Below are positions 44,619-54,166 of a DNA stretch of 64,000 nt, one piece after another. The stretch covers positions 3,351,001 to 3,415,000 of the forward strand of contig NZ_CP031946.1 in the NCBI RefSeq assembly GCF_003443535.1, in the 5' to 3' direction. This stretch comes from Ruegeria sp. AD91A (lineage in GTDB: Bacteria > Pseudomonadota > Alphaproteobacteria > Rhodobacterales > Rhodobacteraceae). The notes beneath the pieces were generated by a model. The model was not told where the DNA came from. It was given only the letters and a program-made list of their open reading frames with translations, and ran no database searches. The position numbers and the translations under genes are program-made. How positions within the stretch are numbered: the first letter of the stretch is position 1; each line of letters starts with the position of its first letter.

Positions 44619-45311
44619 ATGCGCCGTTCGACCCGATTGTTTGAAATCATCCAGATCCTGCGGGCTGCGGGCGCTCCGGTCACGGCAGAGGCGCTGGCCG
44701 CAAGGTTGGAGGTGTCCGTGCGCACGGTCTATCGGGACATTGCCGAGTTACAGGCGCAACGGACGCCCATCGAAGGAGAGGCCGGTATTGGGTACGTGAT
44801 GCGACGCGGCTACGATTTGCCGCCGCTCAATTTCGATGCAGAAGAAGTTGAGGCTTTGTGGGTTGGCCTGTCCCTTCTTGCACGTACCGGCGACAGCCAC
44901 CTGCAAAGGGCCGCCAACCGGATATGCCAGAAGATAGACGCGCTGCATTGTCCTGCAGACTGGCTACAGGTGGCGCCATGGGGTGCCCCGGCGGACGATC
45001 CGGAAAAGGGTTGTGTATCGATCGCACATTACCGCGAGGCCATTCGGGCAGAACGGAAAATTCGTATCACCTATGAAGATGGCGAAGGCGAACGCACGGC
45101 CCGGGTCGTGCGTCCTCTGGCGCTGATCTACCACATCGAATGCACGATGCTGGCAGGCTGGTGTGAACTGCGCAACGGCTTTCGCCATTTCCGCACCGAC
45201 CGTATCTGGTCCAGCGAATGCACGGAAGAAAGCTTTTCAGGACAGAGCAGGTCGTTGCGCGATCTCTGGCAGGAACAGCAGAATACAGAAACGCTCGTTG
45301 AATCGGTGTGA
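44619..45311 (+). CDS. YafY-type HTH-WYL transcription regulator
   Basis: AGGAGG lies four bases before the ATG. The 230-residue protein has an N-terminal HTH_11 winged helix (RLFEIIQILRAAGAPVTAEAL, RTVYRDIAELQAQRTPIEGE) and a C-terminal WYL domain (about 130-215: RIRPL-type RVVRPLALIYHIECTMLAGWCELRNGFRHFRTDRI). WYL domains bind nucleotides or nucleic acid and control defence, DNA-damage or metabolic genes. In the WYL position here the tryptophan occurs as AGWCEL. The paired palindromes upstream make autoregulation likely. Confidence 0.9.
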   Translation: MRRSTRLFEIIQILRAAGAPVTAEALAARLEVSVRTVYRDIAELQAQRTPIEGEAGIGYVMRRGYDLPPLNFDAEEVEALWVGLSLLARTGDSHLQRAANRICQKIDALHCPADWLQVAPWGAPADDPEKGCVSIAHYREAIRAERKIRITYEDGEGERTARVVRPLALIYHIECTMLAGWCELRNGFRHFRTDRIWSSECTEESFSGQSRSLRDLWQEQQNTETLVESV

Positions 45312-45437
45312 ATACGTGTTTGGCGGGTATTCGCCTACTTCACCGCATTGTTGCTTGAGCCACCAAGCCTGCACAGTGATATACTGAGGAAAACGAAGCA
45401 TGCCCGAATAACGGGTGCTGGAGCAGAAGGTGATATC

Positions 45438-46109
45438 ATGACGATTTCCAAGTTTTTCGTGGCCACAGGCTTGTGTTCAGCCCTTGTGTTGGCGGCCTGT
45501 ACCGATCCGGCCACGCTGACAGTACAAAACGATCCGAACCAGAACGCCAAACAGGGCGCCGTATTGGGTGGTCTGGTTGGCGCTGGTATCGGGGCGATTG
45601 CCAATAACTCGAACCCGGGTCTTGGTGCGCTGGCCGGTGCTGCAATCGGTGCTGCCGGGGGCGGTGTGATTGGCAATCAACTGGACAAGCAGGCCGCGGA
45701 GCTGCGTCAACAGCTGGCAAATGACGGAATTACAATCGTCAACGCAGGCGATCGCCTGATTGTGACGGTCCCGAATGATATCACCTTTGACACCGACAGT
45801 TCGACCGTGCGCCCGGCGCTGCGGTCTGATCTGGTGAAAGTGGGCCAGAACCTGGTTAACTACCCGAACTCGAACGTGCAGATCATCGGTCATACCGACA
45901 GCGACGGAGACGCAACATACAATCAGGGCCTGTCAGAGCGTCGCGCAAATGCCGTGGCCGATATTCTTCAGGCCAATGGTGTCAGCTACAACCGTATTCG
46001 CACGATCGGGCAGGGCGAAAACAACCCTGTCGCCTCCAACCTCACGCCGGAAGGAAAATCGCAAAACCGGCGTGTCGAGATTGTCGTGGTGCCCAGCGGA
46101 AACGCGTAA
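45438..46109 (+). CDS. OmpA-family lipoprotein with glycine-zipper segment
   Basis: GAAGG precedes the ATG at 45438. The 223-residue protein has a lipobox (LVLAAC, Cys21), then a glycine-zipper helix (QGAVLGGLVGAGIGAIANN and GALAGAAIGAAGGGVIGNQL), and an OmpA domain (about residues 105-220) with DTDSSTVRPAL, VQIIGHTDSDGDATYNQGLSERRANAVAD and GEKNP-like QGENNPVASN...QNRRVEIVV. The domain order is that of YiaD-like proteins, which link the outer membrane to peptidoglycan. A hairpin follows. Confidence 0.92.
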   Translation: MTISKFFVATGLCSALVLAACTDPATLTVQNDPNQNAKQGAVLGGLVGAGIGAIANNSNPGLGALAGAAIGAAGGGVIGNQLDKQAAELRQQLANDGITIVNAGDRLIVTVPNDITFDTDSSTVRPALRSDLVKVGQNLVNYPNSNVQIIGHTDSDGDATYNQGLSERRANAVADILQANGVSYNRIRTIGQGENNPVASNLTPEGKSQNRRVEIVVVPSGNA

Positions 46110-46130
46110 CCACTGCGTACTGTGAACAGC

Positions 46131-46153
46131 GGGGTCGCCCTTTGGGCGGCCCC
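46131..46153 (+). terminator. Hairpin after OmpA-family gene
   Basis: GGGGTCGCCC-TTT-GGGCGGCCCC, nine pairs and one T-G pair, 22 bases after the stop. It lacks a T run, so termination may be partial or Rho-assisted. Confidence 0.5.
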
Positions 46154-46241
46154 GTTCGCGCATTGACTGTGCGTCAAATGGGGTTTGGATCAGGGTGAAC
46201 TCGGTCTAACTTGCGACAAACACAGAAACGGAGCTTTCCCG

Positions 46242-46784
46242 ATGTCCCAACCGACCCTTCTTGGCCTGTCCGGGTCCCTGCGCCAGAACGCGACCAACCG
46301 TAAGCTTCTGCGCGAGGCGGCACGGTTGTTCGATCCGGTGAGCTTTGTCGAAGCGGATTTGAACCTGCCCCTCTACGATGGTGATCTGGAAGACGAAGAA
46401 GGGATTCCCGAGACGGTTCAGACGCTGGCCAATCAGATCGCGCAAGCCGATGCGGTGATCATTTCGACACCTGAGTACAACAAGGGTCCATCAGGCGTTC
46501 TGAAGAACGCGCTGGATTGGGTCAGCCGTACGCAAGGCAATCCATGGGCCGACAAACCGGTTGCGGTAATGTCGGCGGCCGCTGGTCGTGCAGGCGGGGA
46601 ACGGGCGCAGATGATCCTGCGGGCCTGTATGGTTCCCTTTCAGCCGCGCATCCAGCAGGGGCCCGAAATCCATCTGGCGAACAGTTCGAGTGAGTTCGAC
46701 GATCAGGGGAAGCTGCGTTCGGATCGATACGAAAAGCCTTTGCATGAATTGATGCAGAAACTTCGGGCCGAGGCCGGTTTCTGA
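46242..46784 (+). CDS. NAD(P)H-dependent FMN reductase (ChrR/YieF type)
   Basis: The start ATG at 46242 is chosen as the first residue of the flavodoxin fold (MSQPTLLGLSGSLRQNATNRKLL); an earlier in-frame ATG adds an unconserved stretch. The 180-residue protein binds FMN through GSLRQNATNRK and STPEYNKGPSGVLKNALDWVSR, and reduces quinones, chromate or azo compounds with two electrons, limiting semiquinone formation. It stands 15 bases before a hot-dog dehydratase gene, probably cotranscribed. Confidence 0.9.
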   Translation: MSQPTLLGLSGSLRQNATNRKLLREAARLFDPVSFVEADLNLPLYDGDLEDEEGIPETVQTLANQIAQADAVIISTPEYNKGPSGVLKNALDWVSRTQGNPWADKPVAVMSAAAGRAGGERAQMILRACMVPFQPRIQQGPEIHLANSSSEFDDQGKLRSDRYEKPLHELMQKLRAEAGF

Positions 46785-46799
46785 GCGCGGGTCAGGCAA

Positions 46800-47591
46800 A
46801 TGACGCAAGAGCTACAGACCGATCTCTTGGACCCGGCGCGAGCGGCCGCATTTCAGGTGGCGCTGGGCGCTGTGCCTACGATCGCCAGTGGTTCGGATTT
46901 GCCGCCCTTCTTCCATCAGCTTTATTTCTGGACCGCGCAACCGGCTGCCGCATTGGGCAGGGATGGGCATCCCAAGGTTGGGGGCCTGATCCCGGATATG
47001 GGGTTGCCGCGCAGAATGTGGGCCGGGGGGCGGTTGACCTTTCACGCGCCATTGGTTGCAGGGATCACCGCCGAAAAGAAATCGGTTCTTGAAAGTCAAG
47101 GCACCAAGGTGGGGCGGTCCGGCCCGTTGGGCTTTGTCACTTTACGGCACGAGATCTGGCAGAACGGTCAGTTGCGCCTGACAGAGTGGCAGGATCTCGT
47201 CTATCGCGAAGATCCTGCGCCGGATGCTGAAATGCCTCAACCGCCCAGAGCGCGCACCGATGAAACTGATGTCCGCGAAGTCGGGTTCGATTCAACGTTG
47301 TTGTTCCGCTACTCGGCTCTGACCTTCAATGGCCACCGTATTCACTATGATCTGGACTATGCGCGCGATGTGGAAGGATACGGCGGGCTGGTCGTGCACG
47401 GGCCGCTATTGGCGCAACTTCTGATGCTGTTCGCGGTCGACCTGAGCGGTCCGCTTGCATCGTTTTCGTTCCGTGCGACTTCACCGTTGATGCATTTCGA
47501 AACCGCCCAGTTGTGCCGGAGAAATGAAAACATGTGGGTGCGCGGCCCTGACGGGCGGCAATGCATGCAGGCCGTCGTACAGTCACAGTGA
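46800..47591 (+). CDS. MaoC/FAS1-dehydratase-like hot-dog protein
   Basis: A 263-residue protein made of two hot-dog-like segments. The first is GGLIPDMGLPRRMWAGGRLTFHAPL with KKSVLESQGTKVGRSGPLGFVTLRHEI. The second has RYSALTFNGHRIHYDLDYARDVEGYGGLVVHGPLLAQL, carrying the catalytic-type Asp-His pair seen in (R)-hydratases and in mesaconyl-C4-CoA hydratase. It would hydrate or dehydrate an acyl-CoA. Roseobacters often encode mesaconyl-C4-CoA-hydratase-like proteins in C4/C5 acid pathways, but no citramalate-pathway partners are nearby. Confidence 0.82.
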   Translation: MTQELQTDLLDPARAAAFQVALGAVPTIASGSDLPPFFHQLYFWTAQPAAALGRDGHPKVGGLIPDMGLPRRMWAGGRLTFHAPLVAGITAEKKSVLESQGTKVGRSGPLGFVTLRHEIWQNGQLRLTEWQDLVYREDPAPDAEMPQPPRARTDETDVREVGFDSTLLFRYSALTFNGHRIHYDLDYARDVEGYGGLVVHGPLLAQLLMLFAVDLSGPLASFSFRATSPLMHFETAQLCRRNENMWVRGPDGRQCMQAVVQSQ

Positions 47592-48620
47592 GGCTTCGGG
47601 CCGGAACTCATCAGGGATCGTATCCCGGTCTTCCAGCATAAGATCGGCCATGACCTCGGCGATTTTGGGGGCCATGCCGAACCCGATTTTGAACCCGCCA
47701 TTGGCGATGAACTGACCGTGATGCAGTGGATGTGCCCCCAACATCGGCGCACGGCTTTTGCTGCGTGGGCGCACTCCGGCCCAGCGTTCGATCACCTCGG
47801 CCCCATGCAACAGAGGCAGTGCACGCGTGGCGCGGTCGATCACATCATCCAGCGACTCGTCCGTGCTGGTTGGGTCATCGTAGTCCCGTTCCGAGGTTGA
47901 TCCTATCGCAAGTGTTCCGTCAGCATGAGGCACAATGTGAACCGTGTCGGCGAATAGTTGCGGCACTTCTCCCGCGTCGAAGCGCAACAGGGCGGCTTGT
48001 CCTTTGACACCGTTCCCAATGGTCTTGCCGTAGGCTGTGTTCAGTTCCTGTAATCCTGCAATGCCGGTAGCGTGGACAATTTGTCCCTTGTTGTCATCGC
48101 CATCTCTGACAACCTGGACGCCCATGACTTCGAGAGCAGCGACAAGAGCGGCGCAGGCCCGCCTTGGGTGTATCCGTGCCGTCAACGTATCCCGGATGAC
48201 AAAACCTGTGGGGCTGGGCGGGCACCATGAACCCGCTTGGGCCGTGGTGACGACACGCCATTCCGCGCGGCCTTGCCAAAGCTCATCTGCGGTTCCTGCG
48301 CGTTGGCGGGCCAATTCCAGACCACGCGCGTCCGGGATTGGTTGAAGACGGCCCAGCCGGCCGTAGCCGGGAGAAACCCCGCCGGTGTATTCGACCTGTC
48401 GCCAGAACGGTTCAGCCATAATCAGGCTGTCGAACTGAAAAGCTTTCTTGGCGTTCCAGTTTTCCGGCACATGCGGGGCCAACGAGCCGACCAGACCTCC
48501 GCTGGATCCCGCGCCCGGTCCGAACGGATCGACAACCTGCACGTTTGCGCCGCGTCGCGCACAAATCCAGGCGATGGACAGGCCGAAAATTCCTGCGCCG
48601 CGAACCGTCACATCGACCAT
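47583..48620 (-). CDS. FAD-dependent oxidoreductase resembling the MnmC oxidase domain
   Basis: The ATG at 48620 has AAAGGAA upstream. The 345-residue DAO-type flavoprotein starts VTVRGAGIFGLSIAWICARRG. GAGSSGGLVGSLAPHVPENWN parallels the ASGNRQGALYPLL motif of E. coli MnmC, and IHPRRACAALVAAL and WAGVRPRSKSRAPMLG match the MnmC CPAEL and GVRCATRDHLPMVG regions. In MnmC that half oxidises cmnm5U34 to nm5U34 on tRNA. The divergent neighbour at 48676 is the methyltransferase half, MnmD. An alternative is a glycine/D-amino-acid oxidase; the context favours the tRNA role. Confidence 0.75.
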   Translation of the reverse strand: MVDVTVRGAGIFGLSIAWICARRGANVQVVDPFGPGAGSSGGLVGSLAPHVPENWNAKKAFQFDSLIMAEPFWRQVEYTGGVSPGYGRLGRLQPIPDARGLELARQRAGTADELWQGRAEWRVVTTAQAGSWCPPSPTGFVIRDTLTARIHPRRACAALVAALEVMGVQVVRDGDDNKGQIVHATGIAGLQELNTAYGKTIGNGVKGQAALLRFDAGEVPQLFADTVHIVPHADGTLAIGSTSERDYDDPTSTDESLDDVIDRATRALPLLHGAEVIERWAGVRPRSKSRAPMLGAHPLHHGQFIANGGFKIGFGMAPKIAEVMADLMLEDRDTIPDEFRPEASL

Positions 48621-48675
48621 TGCCAATTTCCTTTACGTTGTTCAGTGTCGCGCCGCTTAGCTACAGGATTCCCCG

Positions 48676-49341
48676 ATGGCAGACCAGCGCGCCAAATTGA
48701 CGTGGACCGAAGATCAGATCCCGGTCTCGGATTGCTTCGACGACCCTTATTACTCGTTGCAGAACGGGCTGGAAGAGACGCGCCATGTGTTTCTGGCGGG
48801 AAATGATTTGCCTGCGCGGTTTACGCCAGGGTTTCACATTGCCGAGTTGGGTTTTGGCACCGGCCTGAACCTGCTGACGGCCTGGTCAGAATGGGAGGCA
48901 TCCGGCCAGAAAGGGCCATTGCGTTTTACCAGTTTCGAAGCCTTTCCCATGGCCGTGGAAGACATGCAACGTGCGCTTGAGTCCTTTCCTGAATTGCATC
49001 CGTGGAGCAGCCGGTTTCTGGTGCATTGGACGGGGCGCACATGTACATTGGAGTCGCTTCAGTTTGAGGTGGTGATCGGCGACGCGCGCGAGACATTGCC
49101 GAACTGGGAGGGTATGGCAGATGCCTGGTTTCTCGACGGCTTTTCACCGGCCAAGAACCCTGAATTGTGGGGTGCGGACCTGATGCAGGAAGTGGCAAAC
49201 CACACTGCCACGGGGGGGACGGCGGCCACGTATACGGCCGCTGGTTTTGTGCGTCGGGGGCTTGAGGGTGCCGGTTTCAACGTTACCCGCACGCCCGGCT
49301 ATGGCCGCAAGCGGCACATGACGCGGGCACACAAGGCATGA
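48676..49341 (+). CDS. mnmD: tRNA (5-methylaminomethyl-2-thiouridine) methyltransferase MnmD
   Basis: A 221-residue class I methyltransferase with DQRAKLTWTEDQIPVSDCFDDPYYS at the start, the SAM motif HIAELGFGTGLNLLTAW, RFTSFEAFPMAVEDM, and the acceptor-site DAWFLDGFSPAKNPELWG typical of MnmD and of the N-terminal half of MnmC. It methylates nm5(s2)U34 to mnm5(s2)U34 in wobble tRNAs. The oxidase half is not fused to it. Translation is coupled to an EamA transporter by ATGA overlap. Confidence 0.92.
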   Translation: MADQRAKLTWTEDQIPVSDCFDDPYYSLQNGLEETRHVFLAGNDLPARFTPGFHIAELGFGTGLNLLTAWSEWEASGQKGPLRFTSFEAFPMAVEDMQRALESFPELHPWSSRFLVHWTGRTCTLESLQFEVVIGDARETLPNWEGMADAWFLDGFSPAKNPELWGADLMQEVANHTATGGTAATYTAAGFVRRGLEGAGFNVTRTPGYGRKRHMTRAHKA

Positions 49342-50207
49342 CCCAGAAGAACAATGTAGGCGCGGGCATCGGCTTGATGGTGGGCGCGACGATTGTCTTT
49401 GCCCTGCAGGACGGTATCTCGCGCCATCTGGCCGGAACCTACAACACCTACATGGTGGTCATGATCCGCTATTGGTTCTTTGCGGCTTTCGTCATCGCTC
49501 TGGCTGCGCGGGCCCCAGGTGGGTTGAAGGCGGCCACAAAGACCAATCAGTTGGGTTTGCAGATTGTGCGGGGCGTGTTGCTGGCTGCCGAAATATGCAT
49601 CGCGGTGTTCGGGTTTACGGTCCTTGGCCTGATCGACAGTATGGCCGTCTTCATCTGCTATCCTTTGCTTGTCGCCGCGCTGAGCGGGCCGGTTCTGGGT
49701 GAAAATGTCGGATGGCGGCGGTGGGTCGCGATCGGCGTAGGATGCATCGGAGTTCTGATCATTCTGCAACCGGGTGCCGGGGTCTTTAACCCGTGGGCTG
49801 TCATACCTTTGATCTCTGCGTTTCTGTTTGCGATCTATGGTCTTTTGACGCGATATGTTGCCCGCAAGGACAGCGCGGCGACCAGCTTTTTCTGGACCGG
49901 TGTCGCCGGTGCCGTGGCGATGACCGTGTTTGGCATGTGGTTCTGGGAGCCGATGGCGCGCGGCGATTGGCTCTGGATGGCGCTGCTTTGCGTCAGTGGG
50001 GTATTCGGGCACTGGTTGCTGATCAAGTGTTATGAGATGGCCGAAGCCAGTGCGGTTCAACCCTTTGCATATTTCCACCTGGTTTGGAACGCGATCCTGG
50101 GAATTTCGATCTTTGGTGAAATGTTGCGCCCCGAAGTCGTGGCGGGAGCAACCATCGTCGTGGCCGCAGGCCTGTTCACCTTATGGCGCGAACGCCGCCA
50201 GAGATGA
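49338..50207 (+). CDS. EamA-family drug/metabolite transporter
   Basis: A 289-residue protein with ten predicted helices in two EamA repeats: GLMVGATIVFALQDGISRHLAG opens the first, and SAFLFAIYGLLTRYVARKDSA begins the second. DMT transporters move metabolites, often exporting amino acids or purines. Substrate unknown. Its last 27 bases overlap the end of the convergent slt gene. Confidence 0.9.
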   Translation: MTQKNNVGAGIGLMVGATIVFALQDGISRHLAGTYNTYMVVMIRYWFFAAFVIALAARAPGGLKAATKTNQLGLQIVRGVLLAAEICIAVFGFTVLGLIDSMAVFICYPLLVAALSGPVLGENVGWRRWVAIGVGCIGVLIILQPGAGVFNPWAVIPLISAFLFAIYGLLTRYVARKDSAATSFFWTGVAGAVAMTVFGMWFWEPMARGDWLWMALLCVSGVFGHWLLIKCYEMAEASAVQPFAYFHLVWNAILGISIFGEMLRPEVVAGATIVVAAGLFTLWRERRQR

Positions 50208-52154
50208 ACCGATCAGCTCCTGCGAAAAAGGAATCGGAAGGGCGGCCTGCCCCAGGCGGGCACGGTAGACAGGCAGGCTTTCGGTCACGCGCATAACGTA
50301 GTTCCGCGTTTCGCTGAACGGGATCGTCTCGATCCAGTCGACGATATCAACCTCGCCAGCGCGCGGATCACCATAGCGTTCCATCCACGAGATCGGTCGT
50401 CTTGGCCCGGCGTTATACCCCGCGGCCATCATCACCACGTTGCCGTTGAAATCGGCCGCCAGACCGGAAAGGTAGTTGGCCCCAAGCTTTGCGTTGTATT
50501 TCCAGTCGGTGGTCAATCGCCCGGTTTGATGGCCGCCGAGAATGCCCAACTCACCTGCAACCAGCTTGGCCGTGGCGGGCATTACCTGCATCAGACCGCG
50601 CGCTCCTGCACCGCTGACAACAACCGGGTCGAACTCGCTTTCGCGGCGCGCGATGGCCAGTGTCATTTCCTTTGCCATAGGCAATCGAATATCGGCCACC
50701 GGGTGAACCGGGTAATAGGCCGCAGGAAGGACAGTACCGTTGGTCGCCGCCCGTTTGGCGATCATTACGGCCAGATGCGGTTGTTGCAGTTCAATCACCA
50801 GATCGCCCAGTTGACTGGCCTGCACTGGATCAAGGCCTTCGACCAGATGGGTCAGGAACCTTTCAGACAGGGTTGCTTCTCCGTCTTTCAGCAGTAGCAA
50901 CCCGGCCTCTAAAACGCTGGAATCGGCAAACTCCGCCTGCCGCCAATGCGGTGCGCGACGCGGATTGGCAATTTCCGAATCAAAGGGCCGCCCTATCCGT
51001 TCCGCAGCCAGCAGGCCGTAGAATGAGGTCTGGTAATCAGCCCCAATCGCGTAGGCGTCATACGCCTTTTCCGCGTCACCCAGTTCCGCGTAGGCGCGCC
51101 CAAGCCAATAGCCACCACGCCCTTTTGAAATCGGAGATTTGACCGCGTCCAAAAAATTCTGGAAATGGCGAACGGCCGTGGCTGGATCATTCAGCTTTCG
51201 AAGAGCCAGAAACCCGGCCAGCCACTCAAGATCGGCATAGCCGTATCCCATCTCAGGGGTCATGTGATGATTGGCGGCCACATCATATGCGCGCGCCGCA
51301 CGGCCTGATCGCATCTCCAGCCGGGCGAGCCGGCGTCGTCCTTCGGCCCATTTGTCGGGCTCACCCAAGGCGTCAGGCCCGGTTGAACGCGCCAGCATCA
51401 GATCGACGGCGCTGTCATCCAGCTCTTTCTTGTCGCGCCAGACAAAACGGTCGAATGCCAGCCCCGGCGCATCTGCCAGAGACTTCGGAACTGCCGACAC
51501 CTTGGTGTCCACGCCGGGTTGGCGTTTCTGCAACGCTATGCGCGCTTCTGCCAGTTTACGTTCGTCCGAACTGACCAAAGGCAACATCTGCCCGGCGCTC
51601 ACAAGATGACCGTCCCACAACATTCTGTCCAACCGCGCTGCGTGATGCGGTTTCAGCAATGTGGCAAAGTTCTCCAGATAGCTCCTTTGCAGGCCCGAGC
51701 CCATTGGCATGGTGCGCCAGGCGGTCACAATGTCAGCCTCCGCCTCTCCGGTGCGTCCCTTGGCTTTCAGGGCAACGGCATAGTTCAATGCGCCCTCTGC
51801 TGTCTGAGGCGGCATGTCGGCGTAGAATTTCAAAACCCTGTCCGGATCGGCTCCGGTGAAAACAGGCTCGCTCTTGCGGCGCAGCCATGCCAGCCCGGGC
51901 CAGTCCGGGCGACGTTCAAGAAACACCAGTACGTCGCCAGAGCTGCCGAAGCCTTCGCGCAGCCAGTGCCAGACGATGATATCGCGCGATACGGAACCCC
52001 GCTGGCCGGATACGCGCAATGCGGCGTTCCAGTCGCCTTTGCGCATCTCGTTGAGCCCGGCGCGTAAATCAGCCGAAGCGTCTGCCTGCGCAGAGTGCGG
52101 TGCTGTCACCAAATACAGAATCACAGCAGTCAACAGTGCCAGAAAGCGTGTCAT
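50181..52154 (-). CDS. slt: Soluble lytic murein transglycosylase
   Basis: I choose the ATG at 52154 (GGGAA nine bases upstream), giving a signal peptide [24 protein letters not shown]; an ATG at 52163 adds three residues. The 657-residue protein has an alpha-helical superhelix (about 30-470, with TPR-like pieces such as [20 protein letters not shown]) and a C-terminal SLT domain (about 490-640) with the catalytic glutamate in [30 protein letters not shown] and the following [11 protein letters not shown]. It cleaves glycan strands in the periplasm. It is divergent from dapA with 134 bases between starts. Confidence 0.92.
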   Translation of the reverse strand: MTRFLALLTAVILYLVTAPHSAQADASADLRAGLNEMRKGDWNAALRVSGQRGSVSRDIIVWHWLREGFGSSGDVLVFLERRPDWPGLAWLRRKSEPVFTGADPDRVLKFYADMPPQTAEGALNYAVALKAKGRTGEAEADIVTAWRTMPMGSGLQRSYLENFATLLKPHHAARLDRMLWDGHLVSAGQMLPLVSSDERKLAEARIALQKRQPGVDTKVSAVPKSLADAPGLAFDRFVWRDKKELDDSAVDLMLARSTGPDALGEPDKWAEGRRRLARLEMRSGRAARAYDVAANHHMTPEMGYGYADLEWLAGFLALRKLNDPATAVRHFQNFLDAVKSPISKGRGGYWLGRAYAELGDAEKAYDAYAIGADYQTSFYGLLAAERIGRPFDSEIANPRRAPHWRQAEFADSSVLEAGLLLLKDGEATLSERFLTHLVEGLDPVQASQLGDLVIELQQPHLAVMIAKRAATNGTVLPAAYYPVHPVADIRLPMAKEMTLAIARRESEFDPVVVSGAGARGLMQVMPATAKLVAGELGILGGHQTGRLTTDWKYNAKLGANYLSGLAADFNGNVVMMAAGYNAGPRRPISWMERYGDPRAGEVDIVDWIETIPFSETRNYVMRVTESLPVYRARLGQAALPIPFSQELIGSSLAAFAP

Positions 52155-52288
52155 CCCTTGCATTTCCCAACCAACCGAGGATAGAGCCTGTGAGGATAAA
52201 CCGTGTGTCGCCGGGATCAACTCACAAAGCTGGAAACGTGAGAGACCGCGGCGCAAAAACAGCAAAATGCACCTTGAAGGAGCGTGTC

Positions 52289-53161
52289 ATGTTCAAAGGC
52301 TCGATGCCAGCCCTCGTCACCCCGTTCAACAACGGCGAGTTGGACCTGAAGACGCTCAAACATTTTGTGGATTGGCAGATATCCGAAGGTTCGACCGGGC
52401 TGGTGCCTGTCGGAACCACCGGCGAAAGCCCGACGCTCAGCCACGAAGAGCATGAAACGGTAATCGAAGAGGTTGTCAAAACGGCCGCGGGCCGCGTTCC
52501 GGTCATTGCCGGTGCCGGGTCGAACAACACGGTCGAAGCTGTCCGCTTCGTTCAATTCGCTGAAAAAGTCGGGGCGGATGCCGCGCTGGTCGTTACGCCG
52601 TATTACAACAAACCGACTCAGCGCGGTCTGATCGCGCATTTCGAGGCTCTGCATGCGGCCGCGGATATCCCGATCATCATCTACAACATTCCAGGCCGTT
52701 CAGTCATTGATATGACGCCTGCCACAATGGGTGAACTGGCCAAGCTTCCCCGTATCGTCGGGGTCAAGGATGCAACGGGCGACCTGGCCCGTGTCAGCCA
52801 GCAGCGCGCTGCCTGTGGCGCAGATTTCTGCCAACTGTCCGGCGAAGACGCCACGGCCCTTGGGTTCAATGCCCATGGTGGTGTTGGCTGCATCTCGGTG
52901 ACTGCAAACGTGGCACCCAAGCTCTGCGCCGAATTCCAGCAGGCCACGCTGGCTGGAGATTATGCAAAAGCGTTGGAGTATCAGGACAAACTGATGCCGC
53001 TGCATGAGGCGATCTTCATCGAGCCGGGCCTTGTCGGTGCCAAATATGCGCTCAGCAAACTGGGCCTTTGTAGTACCGAAGTCCGCTCCCCTCTGACCGA
53101 GCTGGAAGACAGCACCAAGGATGCAATTGAGGCCGCAATGGCCCATGCTGGCCTGATCTGA
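52289..53161 (+). CDS. dapA: 4-hydroxy-tetrahydrodipicolinate synthase
   Basis: The ATG at 52289 follows AAGGAG. The 290-residue TIM-barrel aldolase has the Schiff-base lysine in [11 protein letters not shown] (about residue 162), the tyrosine in [12 protein letters not shown] (about 134) and [14 protein letters not shown] (about 45). It condenses pyruvate with aspartate semialdehyde in lysine and diaminopimelate synthesis. A terminator with six T follows, then a copy of the dispersed palindromic element. Confidence 0.96.
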   Translation: MFKGSMPALVTPFNNGELDLKTLKHFVDWQISEGSTGLVPVGTTGESPTLSHEEHETVIEEVVKTAAGRVPVIAGAGSNNTVEAVRFVQFAEKVGADAALVVTPYYNKPTQRGLIAHFEALHAAADIPIIIYNIPGRSVIDMTPATMGELAKLPRIVGVKDATGDLARVSQQRAACGADFCQLSGEDATALGFNAHGGVGCISVTANVAPKLCAEFQQATLAGDYAKALEYQDKLMPLHEAIFIEPGLVGAKYALSKLGLCSTEVRSPLTELEDSTKDAIEAAMAHAGLI

Positions 53162-53182
53162 CTGGTATTTCAGAATACGACG

Positions 53183-53218
53183 AAGGGCGGCCTCGAACCT
53201 TGAGCGCCGCCCTTTTTT
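53183..53218 (+). terminator. Terminator after dapA
   Basis: AAGGGCGGC / GCCGCCCTT stem (9 bp) around a CTC...GAG inner pairing, followed by six T in total. It lies 22 bases after the dapA stop. Confidence 0.93.
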
Positions 53219-53226
53219 CGATGTAT

Positions 53227-53295
53227 CCAGACTTCATCTGGCTAAAAATATCCCGGGGAAGTCGCGGCTTGCCGCGATGGGGGCAGAGCCCCTCT
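53227..53295. repeat. Extragenic palindromic element, copy 2 (minus orientation)
   Basis: Read on the minus strand: GGGGCTCTGCCCCC, a CGCGGCAAGCCGCG hairpin, CCCCGGGATATTTTTAGCC and AGATGAAG. This is the same order as copy 1. Its left edge includes the stop codon of the NrfD-like gene that ends at 53294, and it may double as the terminator of that message. Confidence 0.8.
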
Positions 53296-54166
53296 ACCGT
53301 TTCCCGTAGTAGAGCCCGACGACATGTTCGGCCTGCGCAAAAAACAACCAGCGCGACGTTGCCACGCCTGCCAGGTGGGATGCCACAGCCAACAGGGCGA
53401 AGACGTGATTGAACGGCAATAGCAGAAGCAAAACCGGCAGTACAAAGGCCAGAACAAACGAGATTACCCGCAGTTTCTCTGCGTGTTTGCGACCCACCAC
53501 GTGAACAAACTCCCGCAGTAGATAATTGGTTCCGGTATGCGGCGGCTCAAAGGCGCGGACGGAGCCGCGTGCGCCAAGCCCGGTGGCTGTTCCCAGGTCC
53601 GTTCCCGATGATGCAAACGCCTGATCCCCCTTGCGCCAGTACAGGATCTGCACCAGCGCCGCGATCAGCAGCAGAGGTAGAGCTGCGCTTGTCTGACCAG
53701 CCAGCAATGCACCGCCGGCCAGGCTGAAGCTGAGGAACATGGCGGGTGTCAGGTTCATATTCCAGCGTGGGATGGTCTTGAGCTGCGTGTAGATCATCGA
53801 GGTCGTAAACACTGTGGCCAGCGACAGCACTGCGCCGATCCAACCCAGAAAACTCCAGCGTTGGTCAAGAAACACCACGCCAATCGCATAGAGTCCCATG
53901 ATGACCAGCGCGAGTACGGCACACCAACCTTCACGGCTGAGCCAGCTGGTTTTCCATTGAGTGAAGGCCTTCAAGGCCCGTTCCGGATGGCCGAGGTGGA
54001 ACGTCGAGGCCAAAAGCCCGCCGACGGCCAGACCATAGGCAATGGCGAAGAACACAAAAGCTATCCAACCCGAGACAGCCGGAAACCCCAGGCCAAGGAA
54101 GAACAGCAGTCCAAATCCCAGACCTGACAGGGTGGTGAACAGGATGACGGAGGGTGCGGGATGCAT
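53294..54166 (-). CDS. soeC: NrfD/DmsC-like membrane anchor, probable SoeC
   Basis: A 290-residue membrane protein with eight hydrophobic helices, of the DmsC/NrfD anchor type (STFHLGHPERALKAFTQWKTSWLSREG and SMIYTQLKTIPRWN are family motifs). It would bind quinone and accept electrons from the FeS subunit. Start and the preceding stop overlap (ATGA). As third subunit after an FeS protein and a molybdoenzyme downstream of xsc-pta, it fits SoeC of the cytoplasmic sulfite dehydrogenase. The assignment as Soe rather than DMSO reductase rests on context and on the absence of a Tat signal in the large subunit. Confidence 0.78.
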   Translation of the reverse strand: MHPAPSVILFTTLSGLGFGLLFFLGLGFPAVSGWIAFVFFAIAYGLAVGGLLASTFHLGHPERALKAFTQWKTSWLSREGWCAVLALVIMGLYAIGVVFLDQRWSFLGWIGAVLSLATVFTTSMIYTQLKTIPRWNMNLTPAMFLSFSLAGGALLAGQTSAALPLLLIAALVQILYWRKGDQAFASSGTDLGTATGLGARGSVRAFEPPHTGTNYLLREFVHVVGRKHAEKLRVISFVLAFVLPVLLLLLPFNHVFALLAVASHLAGVATSRWLFFAQAEHVVGLYYGKR

